Assembly (NCBI GenBank): GCA_003254885.1
Contig: QANT01007068.1
Location: 52,832-116,831, forward strand
DNA: 64,000 nucleotides
Origin: Purshia tridentata
Lineage: Eukaryota; Streptophyta; Magnoliopsida; Rosales; Rosaceae
Direction of reading: 5' to 3'
The notes below the pieces were generated by a model that saw only the letters and a list, made by a program, of their open reading frames with translations, searched no databases and was not told the origin of the DNA. Shown here piece after piece: positions 50,228-61,340 of the stretch. Positions within the stretch are counted from its first letter, which is position 1, and each line of letters begins with the position of its first letter. Both the position numbers and the translations under genes were made by a program.

Positions 50228-53200
50228 ACTGAAGAAGAAGAAGTCAACGATACATAGCTTATATGTAGTACTTACTTCCTTGCCATCATGATTTCTCATG
50301 ACAACTCCATCAACAACAGGAGACTTCCTTGCCTCAGCATGCGCATATTCAGGGCCCACTGTATACACCTATATCATTTGACAAGAAGAGGAAACATCTA
50401 GTTATGAAAATGAAAGTGAAATAACTAATAGCGTAAAATAGCACTGTCTGCAGAAACTATATGGAAAAAAGTAATGCACTAATTAGAGAAGTGTATAACA
50501 ACATCACTCCAGATAAGTGGCTATTTTTAAAACCAACAGAATAGATGCTTGGAAATAAACAAAATCGAAGCAATGACTGATTGATGCCATTGAGGATCAA
50601 GAGAAATCCCATATATTCATTTAGAAAGAACATGACAAAGACATACATATGATGAATGAAGGATAGCCACACCTTGCAATTCCCAGTATAAATTTTACAT
50701 TTGGCTTATGAAACATTTAAATCTTGAGCAGAAAATAATGGCCCCAAATAGCAAATATACACTGAGAGAACTGTGTGACTGGCATTGCCGTCACTAAATA
50801 TGATGAAATGGAACTTCAAATGTTTATGATATATTAGATTAAATGTGAAAGGACATAGGCATGCCAAATAGTAACAGGAAGAGCATTTAACCTCTTTTTC
50901 TTTTAAGAGAACATTTAACCTCATTTTCCTATAAAATTAAAAAGAATGAAAGATCTCAAACCCAAGCCATATAACCTTGACATCTGTTCCTCCAGTTGGC
51001 ATGAATTCCTCATATATATAAGAGCCTTCACGTCTCACTCTTCTAACATCTGAATGGAACTCACTAGATCGGTTACCAACCTAAAAGCAGATAGTGAAAA
51101 CATACATGAACAATAATGGACAATGAACATAGAAATTTTAAGATCTCATAAATACAGTATCAGACTTATCATATTCATGGATGAGCTGCTATTGATATGC
51201 TACAATTACCTATCAGTAGGATGATAGCTGTAATGCTTTGACATCCATGTTATGAACTTATGACTATTGAGTAATAAACTGAACTATCCAGATGTACTTA
51301 AACCAGATTTTGGTTTTGTATAGTCAAAATTAACCCCAAATTCAATTTGACAACAGTGAGAGTAAGTTTTGGTTTTGGTAGAAAGAGGCAGATAAGTTAA
51401 AACAATTCTAATCAGGCTATCAACCAAGACTTCCCAAATCATTCACGTAGATGAATTACCTTGGCTTCAAATATCTTTCTGTATCACATATATGCACATG
51501 CACATGTAACAAACTCTATTTCTGAGCCATATCATGCAATGGACAGTTAAAAACTCACCTTCCGAAACAATTCCTTCATTCCTCCACCTGCCGAACTAGG
51601 GTAGTATATCATTATACTATGATCATCCCCTTCATAGAAACAAAACACGAGTCATTATCATAGATGTGAAAAGAAACATCTGCATATTGACTTGAGTCTT
51701 AACAGTAGTCAAAGTGAGAGGTTGCAAGAACAAAGTAACTGTAAACAACAGGTGCAGAATAAAAGATTATGAAAAAATATCATAAGCAGAGATACTCATT
51801 AGATTCTCTTTCTGGCTAGGTTTAAGAACTTAGCAGAAAAAAGGTTCAAATAAAGAAAGAACAGGAATAGATTTATCAGCCAAAATGTAGTGACGAAAAA
51901 ACAGCTTAAACCAAATAAAGAACAAAAAGACAAAAAATCATGGACGTAAGAGACAAGCTGACCATCAACACGCTTCTCCACAAATAACTTCCAAAAACGA
52001 ATCAGCTTATAAAAAAAAAATATATATTCATGGAAGAAACAAACTGACCATCAACAGGCTTCTCCACAAATGGCTTCCAGAAACGATTACCATGAACCTC
52101 AACAAAATCTTCCTCCTCAACAAAATAATCCAGTTCTTGATACGGTATGTCTCTATTTACAAGGGCATATCTTGGAACAGGGATTCCATACATTTCAAGG
52201 TGCTTGAATCCATCAAAGTAATGCATTAGTTTTCAACATTCCATTTTTATAAGCATAATATTTTCAGAAGGAATAAGAAATGAAACATTAAGTTCATGCA
52301 TGAACTCATGCATTTTTTACATAATAATTCTCTACCAAATGATGTCAGAGAACATAAAAATAGAGGTAGGGGCTATAATGGAAACCCCAAAATAAGATGA
52401 AGTTTCGTAAGCATACCTCATATACCTTCCTTCGGTCATGAAGAAGGTGTTGTGGCTCCAACTCATTTACTAGAAATGGTCTGGATGGAAAGAATGGATA
52501 ATTAGAGAAATTAACTACTTTCCATTACAGATAAAAACAAAATATAATTAAACTGCCGTCCAAGATTTCAAAGAATAGGGGAAAAAAAAAATATATTAAA
52601 TAACCAATTTATAAAATCACCAAAATATAATATAATATTTTCCCACAGGCATGTCCCACAAAACGAGAAGCATTGTTAGTAGCGGGTGAAGTCTTTTAAC
52701 CACTTTCACTTTATGCCGTCTGGTGTTTTTGTATTTCTATGAGAAGCTCTCGGCACCCACGATTCCCATTAGTAGGTCGTCGGCATATTATATCATGGGG
52801 GGGAAACTTTGCGCAGAATTCCATTACTATTAATGGGTGGCTCGGCAATTTCTTATGGGCACAAGCATCCCAGGTAATTCAGTCTTATGGTTCTTCATTA
52901 TCTGCATATGGCCTTTTTTTCATAGGTGCTCATTTTTTATGGGCTTTTAGTTTAATGTTTCTATTCAGCAGACATAGTTATTGGCAAGATGAATCAAAGA
53001 TGAATTGGTAGAAATTCTCATAGGTGAAGCAAATCAAACCCCATAATATACACACATACGATACATATGCCTCAGCATTTTCCAGAGGATAGATGAATCA
53101 AAATAGATTGTACATGAACGATAGAGCTTACTTCCTTAAAGCAGCATATGCCTCAGCCTTTTCCAGAGGATAGCCAGAAGAATGGAAGGCAATCAAGCAA

Positions 53201-54028
53201 TCACAAATTGGCCAGCTGAAATAATAATTACACTGCAACAAATTAGTCACCAAATTTATGTATTGAAACAGTGACACCAGAAACTGTCTGCAACGGTCAT
53301 TCATGTTGCAAGCACAGGCACAAACATAATTTTGGTGTTTGATTTTAGAAAATTAGTCACAACTTGGAGACAGTTTCGCAATCACTTCTCAAATCACCAC
53401 GAAAACACATACTGTTAAGGTAATCATATCAAAATACCTCTCAATTGGATCTTCAAGAATGACCTTGTCCCCGAAATGTGTGATCTACGAGAAGATTCAC
53501 AACATGTATAAGAAAGAAGAGAAAATTGGCACCGCACAAACTCCTGATTAATCAACATCAGACAGACGAAGTATAGGAAAATATATTGCGTTGTATATGT
53601 TTGCATAACAAAAGGCTCAGCAACACTCCCATGCTCCAAAAACAACACAACAGTCCTTAAAACATTTCAATACATATTCATCTTCTCAAAAAAATATATG
53701 TCTATAATCAGATCCGACAACCAACAGGAACAATTATGAGACGCAAACTCAATGGAAACAAATTCAGTACCTCAAATTCACCAAACGCTTGTAACCTCTC
53801 TAGAATCTGTCCCATCGGCGCCGAAAACACCTATGCAAAACAAAACAAAAATGAACAGGTTTATCGTACACATACATTGTGATTTATTTACATTTTTTGT
53901 TTTTGGAGTGTACAAAAATGAGCAAAAAGGAAAAGGAGAACCTCGGAGCCGCATTTCACCTTCTTTTCCATTACACAGACTCCAACCTTTATCTTCTCTC
54001 CAATTCCTCTCTCATCTTCCTCTTCCAT
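42051..54028 (-). CDS. VIH: VIP1/PPIP5K-type diphosphoinositol polyphosphate kinase-phosphatase (VIH)
   Basis: This bifunctional enzyme makes and breaks inositol pyrophosphates (InsP8), which control phosphate sensing and jasmonate signalling in plants. The start is at 54028, where exon 1 (54028-53960) encodes [20 protein letters not shown]. Exon 2 (53830-53771) gives [20 protein letters not shown]. The ATP-grasp kinase half continues with [80 protein letters not shown] and [20 protein letters not shown]. The histidine-phosphatase half begins at [17 protein letters not shown], followed by [60 protein letters not shown] and [20 protein letters not shown]. It ends [13 protein letters not shown]. 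Nearly 30 exons and about 1050 residues fit the plant family. Its introns near 51.9-53.1 kb contain a decoy exon copy, a plastid insertion and an exon-fragment copy. Confidence 0.96.
43815..43842. repeat. (TA)n microsatellite in a VIH intron
   Basis: About 13 uninterrupted TA units lie within an intron of the VIH gene. Confidence 0.9.
50194..50224. repeat. (GA)n microsatellite in a VIH intron
   Basis: About 15 GA units lie in the intron next to the exon encoding [17 protein letters not shown]. Confidence 0.9.
51963..52005 (-). pseudogene. Duplicated VIH exon end (decoy or poison exon)
   Basis: A segment 86 bases downstream of a real VIH exon end repeats it. The real exon (ending at 52049) encodes [13 protein letters not shown], and this copy encodes [13 protein letters not shown] in the matching frame. 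It keeps the same donor context (GATG then GTCAG). On its 5' side a T10 tract followed by ATAAG could serve as a splice acceptor, giving a 43-nt exon. Inclusion after the normal exon would shift the frame and reach TGA within 14 codons. Confidence 0.7.
52797..52990 (+). pseudogene. psaA: Plastid psaA fragment inserted in a VIH intron (NUPT)
   Basis: The plus strand encodes [20 protein letters not shown], then [20 protein letters not shown] and [15 protein letters not shown]. This is the C-terminal part of PsaA, the photosystem I reaction-centre protein of the chloroplast. It is only a fragment, carries substitutions (for example RD to GN after NGWL, and GRG to RHS after LFS), and loses similarity beyond YWQ. 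It lies antisense to the VIH gene inside an intron, so it is nuclear plastid DNA and not a working gene. The left edge is uncertain by about 10 bases. Confidence 0.93.
53063..53091. repeat. Copy of a VIH exon fragment beside the plastid insertion
   Basis: CATATGCCTCAGCATTTTCC and the following AGAGGATAG repeat 53144-53172 with one mismatch. The original lies in the VIH exon encoding [16 protein letters not shown]. The copy is 81 bases away in the intron, on the side facing the psaA fragment. Confidence 0.9.
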
Positions 54029-54063
54029 CTCTCTCTCTCTCTCTCTCACTCTCTCTCTCTCAG
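54029..54063. repeat. CT/GA microsatellite at the VIH start codon
   Basis: A CT repeat with one interruption runs directly up to the start codon. On the gene's strand it reads GAGAGAGAGATGG, so the repeat forms the end of the 5' leader. Confidence 0.9.
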
Positions 54064-56130
54064 AGCACTAAGCTGTTTCACTTTCGCAGCTCAAATACAG
54101 AGCAAAACAACAAGGTCATCAGCGACTCACCGCCACTCGATCAGAGAAGCAAACTATATATATGCGTATGTCTATGCATGCGAGTGTAAAGATTAGCACG
54201 GACGCAAAGCTCGCGAAGAAAACTCGGGGCGCCCTCTCGGGTGAGTCACGGGTCGGGAGGGGATTGGGAACAGATAAAAGTTAGAGGTGCTTGCTTTTAA
54301 CAGCCACCAGTGACCAGTCACCAGTGGAGGTGTGGGAGATTTGATTTTTCCCAATAAATAAATAAATATAAGGGCGCTGTTTGGAGATAAGCACTCTTGG
54401 ATTCTGGAATATGCAGCGAAAAGGGAGGATTAGGACGTGGAAAGGTCTATACGGATTTTGGATTCTCTCCAAATGCAAAGTGTTGCTGTCTGTGTCATTG
54501 TCCAACTCCTCCACCTCCAACTTGGGACTGGGACTCGGTGTGGATGTGGTCCATTTCTTTATAAGACCTTTGCATATAATTAATTTGACAAGTGGTGGTA
54601 TTTGTGGTATTGGATTTGTTAAGTATTTTCTTCTTAATAAAATAATGATTAATCTCATTGAAATCTGCCGGTCCAACGCACCAGATCGTCTGACCAAAAT
54701 CCATTGGGGTCTGCCGATATTCTCCTAGTCTTTTTCTTTTTTTTCCCCTTTAAGTACATATTAGGTACTCCCCGGGTCCTTCCACTAAGGCACTAATTAA
54801 ATTAAACTTGATATTCTTTAAGTTATGGTGGAAATTAACATTCAAAGTGGACTCGCACTCTCGCAGTAAATTCCAAGTTCCAAGGGTATTTTTTAATTCA
54901 GAAAAAACTTCCAACTTATCTAATTTTGACTGCGGCCCTGGTGGCCCATTACAATAAATGTTTTACAAATATTGGACCAGCAACTCAATTTGGATGGTAA
55001 GATGTTGACGATTCATAACCACGCAATACACTTACGTGGAGCCGCATTATACCGCATTATACTCCGTGTCTATGTGGTATCCATGTAACATTATAACTTA
55101 GAATTTTGTTTGCTTGTTAAGGACCTATGGATCGTTATTGGACGAAATTTTCCAGCTGTCTTCGCTTGCAAATGGATTTGCATGGATTGCGCGGAATTAT
55201 GATTAGGTAAAATAATTTTGAGTTGACCATGAAATTTCGTAAGCACACGATATTGAATTAATATTAAGCAGAGTCAAAGTACACGGTGGTCAAAATGTCC
55301 GAGTCAACTCGGGCTCTCAGATGGAGGAGATGATGTATAGGGGACCACACCATCGATCCTGGTACTGGACGGCTACATAGTAGGCAGTAGTACTATGATT
55401 CTATGAATTCTATTTTATTTCATAGGATGAAATTCAAAGCTGGATTCTATTCCATTGTTATTTTACTTATAATCCCAAGAAGATTCAATATTAATAATAT
55501 ACTAAAAATCTATTAAACTTGGTGGTCGAATATGGAATATTTTAAAATCAACAAGAATAGTTGTATATTCATTCTCCAAAATAAGAAATGGCTATATCAT
55601 TGGCTGATCAGGTAGAACCGGGGAAGTGACACAAGAAAAAATGCCACCAATAGTAAACAAGTAATGTCCCTTTATACCCAACAACATTCAGCCTAGTGCA
55701 CCTTTCAGAAACATAGAAACACATCAAGAAAAAGATAGCAATCAAAATTCAACGAAAATTTAAAACTAATTTATTTTTCCTCATTTTGCTTGGAAAGCGA
55801 AAAATTAGAACTATCTTGTTGTTCGCTCATTGAACGCAGAAATATTTATTCGTTCATTGAATAAGGACATATTTGTTTGTGGCTCAGATTGCCTATTGAC
55901 TAACAAAATTGTTAAGAAAGAAAACAAGGAGAGTTTCACCTTTTAATCATGTCTTTCAATAGCCACCATTGACAACCTCTTGATGCGGACCATCTGCATA
56001 ACAGTTAACTATTTAAATTAGGTCAGCATTTATGAGCAATTGTGTTCTATATCTTCCCAATATAATAAGCGGTTAAGCACCAAGAAATTGCTTACCAATT
56101 TTGTCAAAAAAACTCCCTCACAGAGGTAAC
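54029..56130. other. Intergenic region: VIH promoter and flavoprotein 3' flank
   Basis: The first 250 bases are the VIH leader and promoter, with a locally GC-rich stretch at 54205-54265. From 54300 to 55900 the DNA is AT-rich, and its ORFs look random. The end nearest 56131 is the flavoprotein 3' UTR. No RNA gene or transposon was recognised. Confidence 0.6.
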
Positions 56131-59100
56131 TTAAGCACCAACCGCTTGATTACCAATACTAGTTCCTGCAATATATCCACCAGACCAAGCATTCTGCAAC
56201 AAAAACAGCCAGGGAGAACTGAGTAATGATTAAACTACTAAAAGATGACAGATGGGAAAGATTCAGATGCTTAGATTGATTTCAGGAACCATTTTTTTTA
56301 AATGCATGATTATAAGTAGCACATTAAAACATTTTAAAATTCTAAATGATAACACGGTTAAAACATAATGCATCATGCCAGTTGCAAGTTTAGTTACAAA
56401 ACAAAGAAAAAAAAAGGCATTGTACATTCTATGAGCAAAAGGAAATGCTTGAAACTGTCAAACATTTTGGGGAGAAGGTACCACCACCAAATGTCTGAAA
56501 CTTTAAGCTAATATTCAAGCATACTAGAGTTATATATTAACATATTGATGGATATTATTGCGTCATTTCTTTTATATCATAGGGTTTGACCTGAAAATTG
56601 AATCCACCAGTTATCCCATCAACGTTCAAAACCTGAAAATTGAAACCACCAGTTATCCCGTCAACATTCAATACTTGAAACATATTTTATCGTGTGTGTG
56701 TGTGCACAAATGCAGTATAGACTTTTCTTTTCAGTGAAAACAAAATATTGTCAATGAACAATACCTCCCCTGCAAAGAATAGATGCGACTGAATTTTGCT
56801 TTCCATCGTATTCAGTGATATCTTCACAAATACAAGAAACAGATGTAATTCCAATCAATGGGTGTGTGTGTGTATGTGTGTGTGTGCGTGAGAGAGAGAG
56901 AGAGAGACCTCAGAAAGTGGAACCCCACCAGCAGTGACAAATTCATCCTTATATTGACTCTTCACCAGAAAAAGAAACATATAGCTCTCAGTAAAGTATG
57001 AAAGATTTATTTTTAAGGAAAAAATGGGGGATGCGGAGTAGGTTTGCAGAATCCTACCTTTCCTATAACACGAAACTTACAATGCTTTAACATATAAGCA
57101 ACAGAAATTAATGATTTCTTTGAAATGGAAGCCCACAAGATATCACCAAGTAAACCCTATACAAGAAAAATTGGAAATATACATATAAGGCTAATTTCTC
57201 ATTAAGACAAAGACTTATCATGTTTTAAACATAGAACAAGCATCAAACCTGATGATCCAATATGTATTTCCAAAATCTCTTCACAAGGCCAAATTCTGAA
57301 GGATATGAATTGGACACCTTTTGCTTCTGCAGGGGTATGGGCAACAAAAACCAGAATTGTCAATTCAAGCACAAATTGTATAAGGTGGTAGTAGGAACCA
57401 TAAAGTTGAAGAAAATAAGCACATTGCATTACAGACTACAGTCCTAACCAAAAAAAAAAAAAATTTAATACATATATAAAATATTTATTTTATCATGTTT
57501 CTTAACCTAACTTATACCTTTATCAAAACGTTAGATTTCAAGGCATTGGGTCATTACTATTACACACAAAAATTTTGCAAATCAAGTGTTTGGTTTTAAA
57601 GTTTTAAATGTTGAGTTCTATATACTGGGTATATTTAAAATTAATGAGAAATTTTATATTAATAGTCTCTTAAATTTATGTTATTAGCCCACCTTCATAT
57701 TCAACAACCTAGATACAGATTGGGTACACTCAAATTATATAATCCACCTTGCCCCATCGTTACCCATAAAGAAGTTAGTTCCACTTCTACCATGACATTC
57801 AATTAAACAGAGAAGTATATGTTCACCAAGGAATAAGACCAAGTAGTACCGCAAACTGATTCTTGTGCTGTGTAAGGATTGATTCCACATCTTCTACATG
57901 CACATCAGGTGTAAAGTCCAGAATAAGAGTCCCTGCATCCAAAAGCTGATAAGTTTAGAAAAGACAAAATAATTTTAAAATCAAGGAAAATATGTGGCTA
58001 CAAAAATAAATAAATAAAAATAAGAAATGTCCTTGCCTTTGTAACCTGAACTGGATAAAACACAAGCACCCCAAGCAGATAAACGAAGAATTGCGGGCCC
58101 GCTGAATCCCCAGTGTGTGACTAACACAGGTCCAACCTAAAGTTCCGAATATTTGGGTATGACACTTGCATTATTGAAAATTTCAATGATGGCAACAGAT
58201 AAAACATGCCTGTGTAAGCTGTGGTATATTCCTTCGGGCATTCTCTATTTCCAGCTTTGCCTTAACTTTAGGGAATGTAACCTAAATGTTAAAACAGAGG
58301 GTCAAGAACCATACCCAAGCTTGTTTCTCTCTTGAGTCACATGTTTCATAAGCAACAACACCCAATGATTGTTAAACAACTGATATGTAGTAAACAGTGA
58401 CTTATGAAAGAAATTTACCCCTGACAAGTCTGCCAGCTTTGAATCGCCAATCTTGAAAGTAAATAAGCTTGGTACTGGATCTACAATTGAATGGCCAAGC
58501 TGAGATGCAAGACTGTAACCCTGTGACAAGGGCAGAGAATTTCAAAAAACTTAATCCATTAACATGACAACACAAAGGAACATCGACCTATTCACAACCT
58601 GCCTGCTATTACCACTGGCAATCAAAAGATAATCAGCTTCAACACATTCAATGGGACTGAGTGTACGGTTTTCAACCTCCAGAAGGAATTTCCCACCAGC
58701 CGGAGACACAGTTCTCACAGCTTTTCCAGTCTGCAGAGAAACTGGTTGAGGAACTCAAATTTCAGCACAAAAAACTTGCAAGTCACAATGTTAAACTCAA
58801 GTATCCTGATTTTGATATTATGAAATTAATATATGACTGAGGAAAAAATAGACTACCAGTTTTTTATGAAATGACACCATACTTCTGAGTAATGAAATAA
58901 CATATTATGCTATTCAAACTCCCATTCAACTCTCTTAAGGCTTAATAGTTGGTGTCAAAAGTAGCAGACCGTGTTAGATGTACCTCTGTAACAAGCGCCA
59001 CAAAAACACAAATGAAAAGGAATATAATCGAATACATACCTCCCAACCGCATTATTTCAGACATGAGACAATCAATAATCGTAGATGAACTGTTGCTGAC

Positions 59101-59963
59101 AGGAAATACCCTTCCATCATCCTCAGTCTACGGTCAATAGAGCACAAATTACTCATGCACAATAAATACATCTGAAAAAGGAAATTGACATGTAGTTTTG
59201 TAGACAACCTTCAGCTCAACCCCATGATCAGAAAACCAGGACATGGTATCCACTGGCCCATGTATGTTGAAAAATGCTCCTTTCAATTCTTTATGACCCC
59301 TAGGATAATTTTCTGCCAAAACCTACGACCCAAATCATCATTCATTCTAAACATCATGAATTTAATATTTATTAAACATGCTATACTTGCAATTTAAACC
59401 CAAGTATGTATTACCATATTATCAACACAATGCCCATTTGTCACGTTACATCGACCTCCTCCAGAAATTTTTACCTGCGAATAAAAATTTTTTTTAAGAA
59501 AAACGTAAATGGATAGCAAAACAACTTAGTATAGCCATCAATGATTGGCACAGCAAAAGTTGTGAAATGAAACAAACCTTGGACAGAGGCCTTGCTTGCT
59601 CAATGACGACCACATTGAGATTAGGAGCCACAGTTTTAGCTCTAATTGCTCCATAAACCCCAGCTGCTCCACCCCCAACTACAACCAATAGCTCTTTACT
59701 TGACTACCCATCAAAGAACTCGCATAAATAAGTACACAAATATAAAAAAGAGGAAAAAAAAAAAAAGGAACATAAAAAGTTTTGAGAAACAAAGACTGAG
59801 GAATGGGTGCTAGTGTTACCTTATTTTGAGCTCTGGGAATGACAGTTGAAGTAAATTTCCTTTGTTGGAGGGTTAAAATATGTCGACCATTGTTTCTTCT
59901 GCTACTTGCAGCTACTGAGAAGACCCCAAAGTGGAGAACGAAGCGCGCCAAGGTGAAGCTCAT
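56131..59963 (-). CDS. HI0933-family FAD-dependent oxidoreductase, organelle-targeted
   Basis: This is a plant homologue of the bacterial HI0933-like (YhiN/BaiN-type) flavoproteins, whose physiological substrate in plants I do not know. It starts [20 protein letters not shown] at 59963, followed by a basic Ser/Arg-rich stretch typical of a plastid or mitochondrial transit peptide. Exon 2 holds the FAD-binding motif [19 protein letters not shown] (GxGxxG). Then come [15 protein letters not shown] (family signature), [47 protein letters not shown] and [20 protein letters not shown]. The C-terminal FAD motif is [29 protein letters not shown], written here as [20 protein letters not shown] and [10 protein letters not shown] from three exons. 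It ends NQAVGA. The 42-nt exon for [14 protein letters not shown] is duplicated in tandem. Length is about 500 residues. Confidence 0.9.
56591..56674 (-). repeat. Tandem duplication of a 42-nt exon in the flavoprotein gene
   Basis: Two abutting 42-bp copies, 56674-56633 and 56632-56591 on the minus strand, both encode [14 protein letters not shown]. The second copy is preceded by TTTTCAG, which is the end of the first copy, and is followed by a GTCAAA donor. It splices in frame after FFAGE. The first copy is preceded by TTTCAAGTATTG. The G before its first base has become A, so the only AG lies one base inside the exon, and using it gives GAG TAT TGA, an immediate stop. Confidence 0.9.
56858..56908. 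repeat. GT and GA microsatellite in a flavoprotein intron
   Basis: A GTGTGT/GTATGTGTG stretch is followed directly by about seven GA repeats, within the intron upstream of the exon encoding [12 protein letters not shown]. Confidence 0.85.
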
Positions 59964-61215
59964 AGGCGCTCTTGGCTATTCGATACACAATGCATTCTAT
60001 TGTTGCTGCGGATAAAGCAATGGTACTATATATGTGTGTGATGGAGCAGGGAGATACAGTGGGGATTATGACGTGGAAGTAAACGATTGACGGACTATGT
60101 TACTAGGTAAATGTGACTTTCCACTCAAGTTAAAGGGAGTGTAGTGTATAAAGGGAGTGTAGTGTATATAGATTTATAAAGAGTTTTATAAACTTATTTT
60201 CAAGTTGTAGACTTTTATAGAATTTAAATATTTTCATAAAATTTCACAGAATTTTATAGAGTTTATAGAAATTCTTATAAATCCGCAAAGAATAGGTCGG
60301 ATTTATAATGACTTTGAAATACACATAAAAGTCTTCCAAAGTCTTTAGAAAGTCTTTAGAAATCCATCATTAAATAAAGTCTAACTTTAGAAAGTCTTTA
60401 GAAATCCATCATTAAATAAAGTTTATAAAAGTCTATGACTTTTTTAATACACATAGATTTTTATAGACTTTTTAAAAGTTATTAAAAGTCTTAATTGAAT
60501 ACCATATGACTTTTATAGACTTCTTAACATTCTTAATTGAATACATATAGATNACTTCTTAACATTCTTAATTGAATACATATAGATTTTTACGAACTTT
60601 TTTAAAATTTTTAAAAGTCTTAATTGAATACCACATGACTTTTAAACTCTATAAAAGTCTTTTAAAATTCATATACAATAATACACTCCACTAGTTTATC
60701 GGATCTCAAATTAATTTTCCAATTTAGATTTTTAAATACACTTGTCATAAACAAAAAATTCTTTTGGTGGGGTGGGGCTATGTATATATACGTCAAATAC
60801 TAACACACCATTTGTGATTTGAATTTAAGATATATATTTGAGATCTATACTCTGAGTTTATTGATTTATCGACTCTTTGGAACATTTTTTTTTATTACTT
60901 AATTCCTAAATTAAAATTTGTTAACCATTAAATAGTATTATTGTAATACATTCAAATAACATGTCGCTTTGTAAAAAAACAAAAACCACATATCACTTGG
61001 CTCATACCCTTTCCAACTGCTCTCAATTTCTCACATGTGCACACACGTAAAATGAAGTTCGGATTCAATACGTAATCTTGTACTCGTTTTGGTAAATTTA
61101 ATCAAAATCATTGAAGGTTTCACCTTTTTTTTAACTCTCTCTATTTTCCAGTCTCTCTTAAATGATTTAGATTAAATATCATATATCAAAACAGATACTA
61201 AACTAGAAACGAAAC
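59964..61215. other. Intergenic region with an AT-rich foldback element
   Basis: It contains the flavoprotein promoter (TATA-like TATATA near 60027-60034), the foldback element at 60135-60689 and AT-rich DNA up to the PPR fragment. No intact gene is present. Confidence 0.6.
60135..60689. mobile_element. AT-rich MITE-like foldback element with internal tandem repeats
   Basis: The left end GGGAGTGTAGTGTATA is present twice (60135 and 60153). The right end ATACAATAATACACTCC is its approximate reverse complement. The interior is built of repeated AAAGTCTT/AAGACTTTTATAG words in both orientations, so it can fold back on itself. Two internal tandem duplications are seen: about 38-40 bp around 60346-60422 (AGAAATCCATCATTAAATAA twice) and about 37 bp around 60518-60590 (CATTCTTAATTGAATACATA twice) with an N at the junction (60553). 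There is no coding capacity. The superfamily is unknown. Confidence 0.65.
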
Positions 61216-61340
61216 ATGATTGGTGAAAGGGGAATCAAGAAGATACCAGGCTGCAGTATAATAGAGGTGGATGGGAAGTGTAATGAGGTTTCAGGAGATG
61301 TATCACATTCACATCGAGTGCAGATATGTGCAATGCTGGA
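61216..61340 (+). pseudogene. Fragment of a pentatricopeptide repeat (PPR) gene
   Basis: The frame from 61216 reads MIGERGIKKIPGCSIIEVDG, then NEVSGDVSHSHRVQICAML. This matches the E/E+ motif region near the C-terminus of PLS-class PPR RNA-binding proteins (usual form: G-KK-PG-S-IEVDG...F--GD-SH). No PPR repeats are found upstream on either strand, and the frame loses resemblance after LDLVPF. It is a stranded fragment and not a gene. Confidence 0.75.

Noticed and set aside
52739-53011. A working photosystem gene in this region
   Set aside because: Only about 65 residues of PsaA similarity are present, with substitutions and unrelated sequence on both sides, inside an intron of a nuclear gene. 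It is a dead plastid fragment.
53752-54196. Plus-strand frames with SLSLSLSL runs
   Set aside because: They are antisense to VIH exons 1 and 2 and the CT microsatellite; the Ser-Leu run is the repeat read in frame.
54281-54728. Overlapping frames of 115-138 codons on both strands
   Set aside because: Both strands are open over the same stretch with no family resemblance, and this is upstream promoter DNA of the VIH gene.
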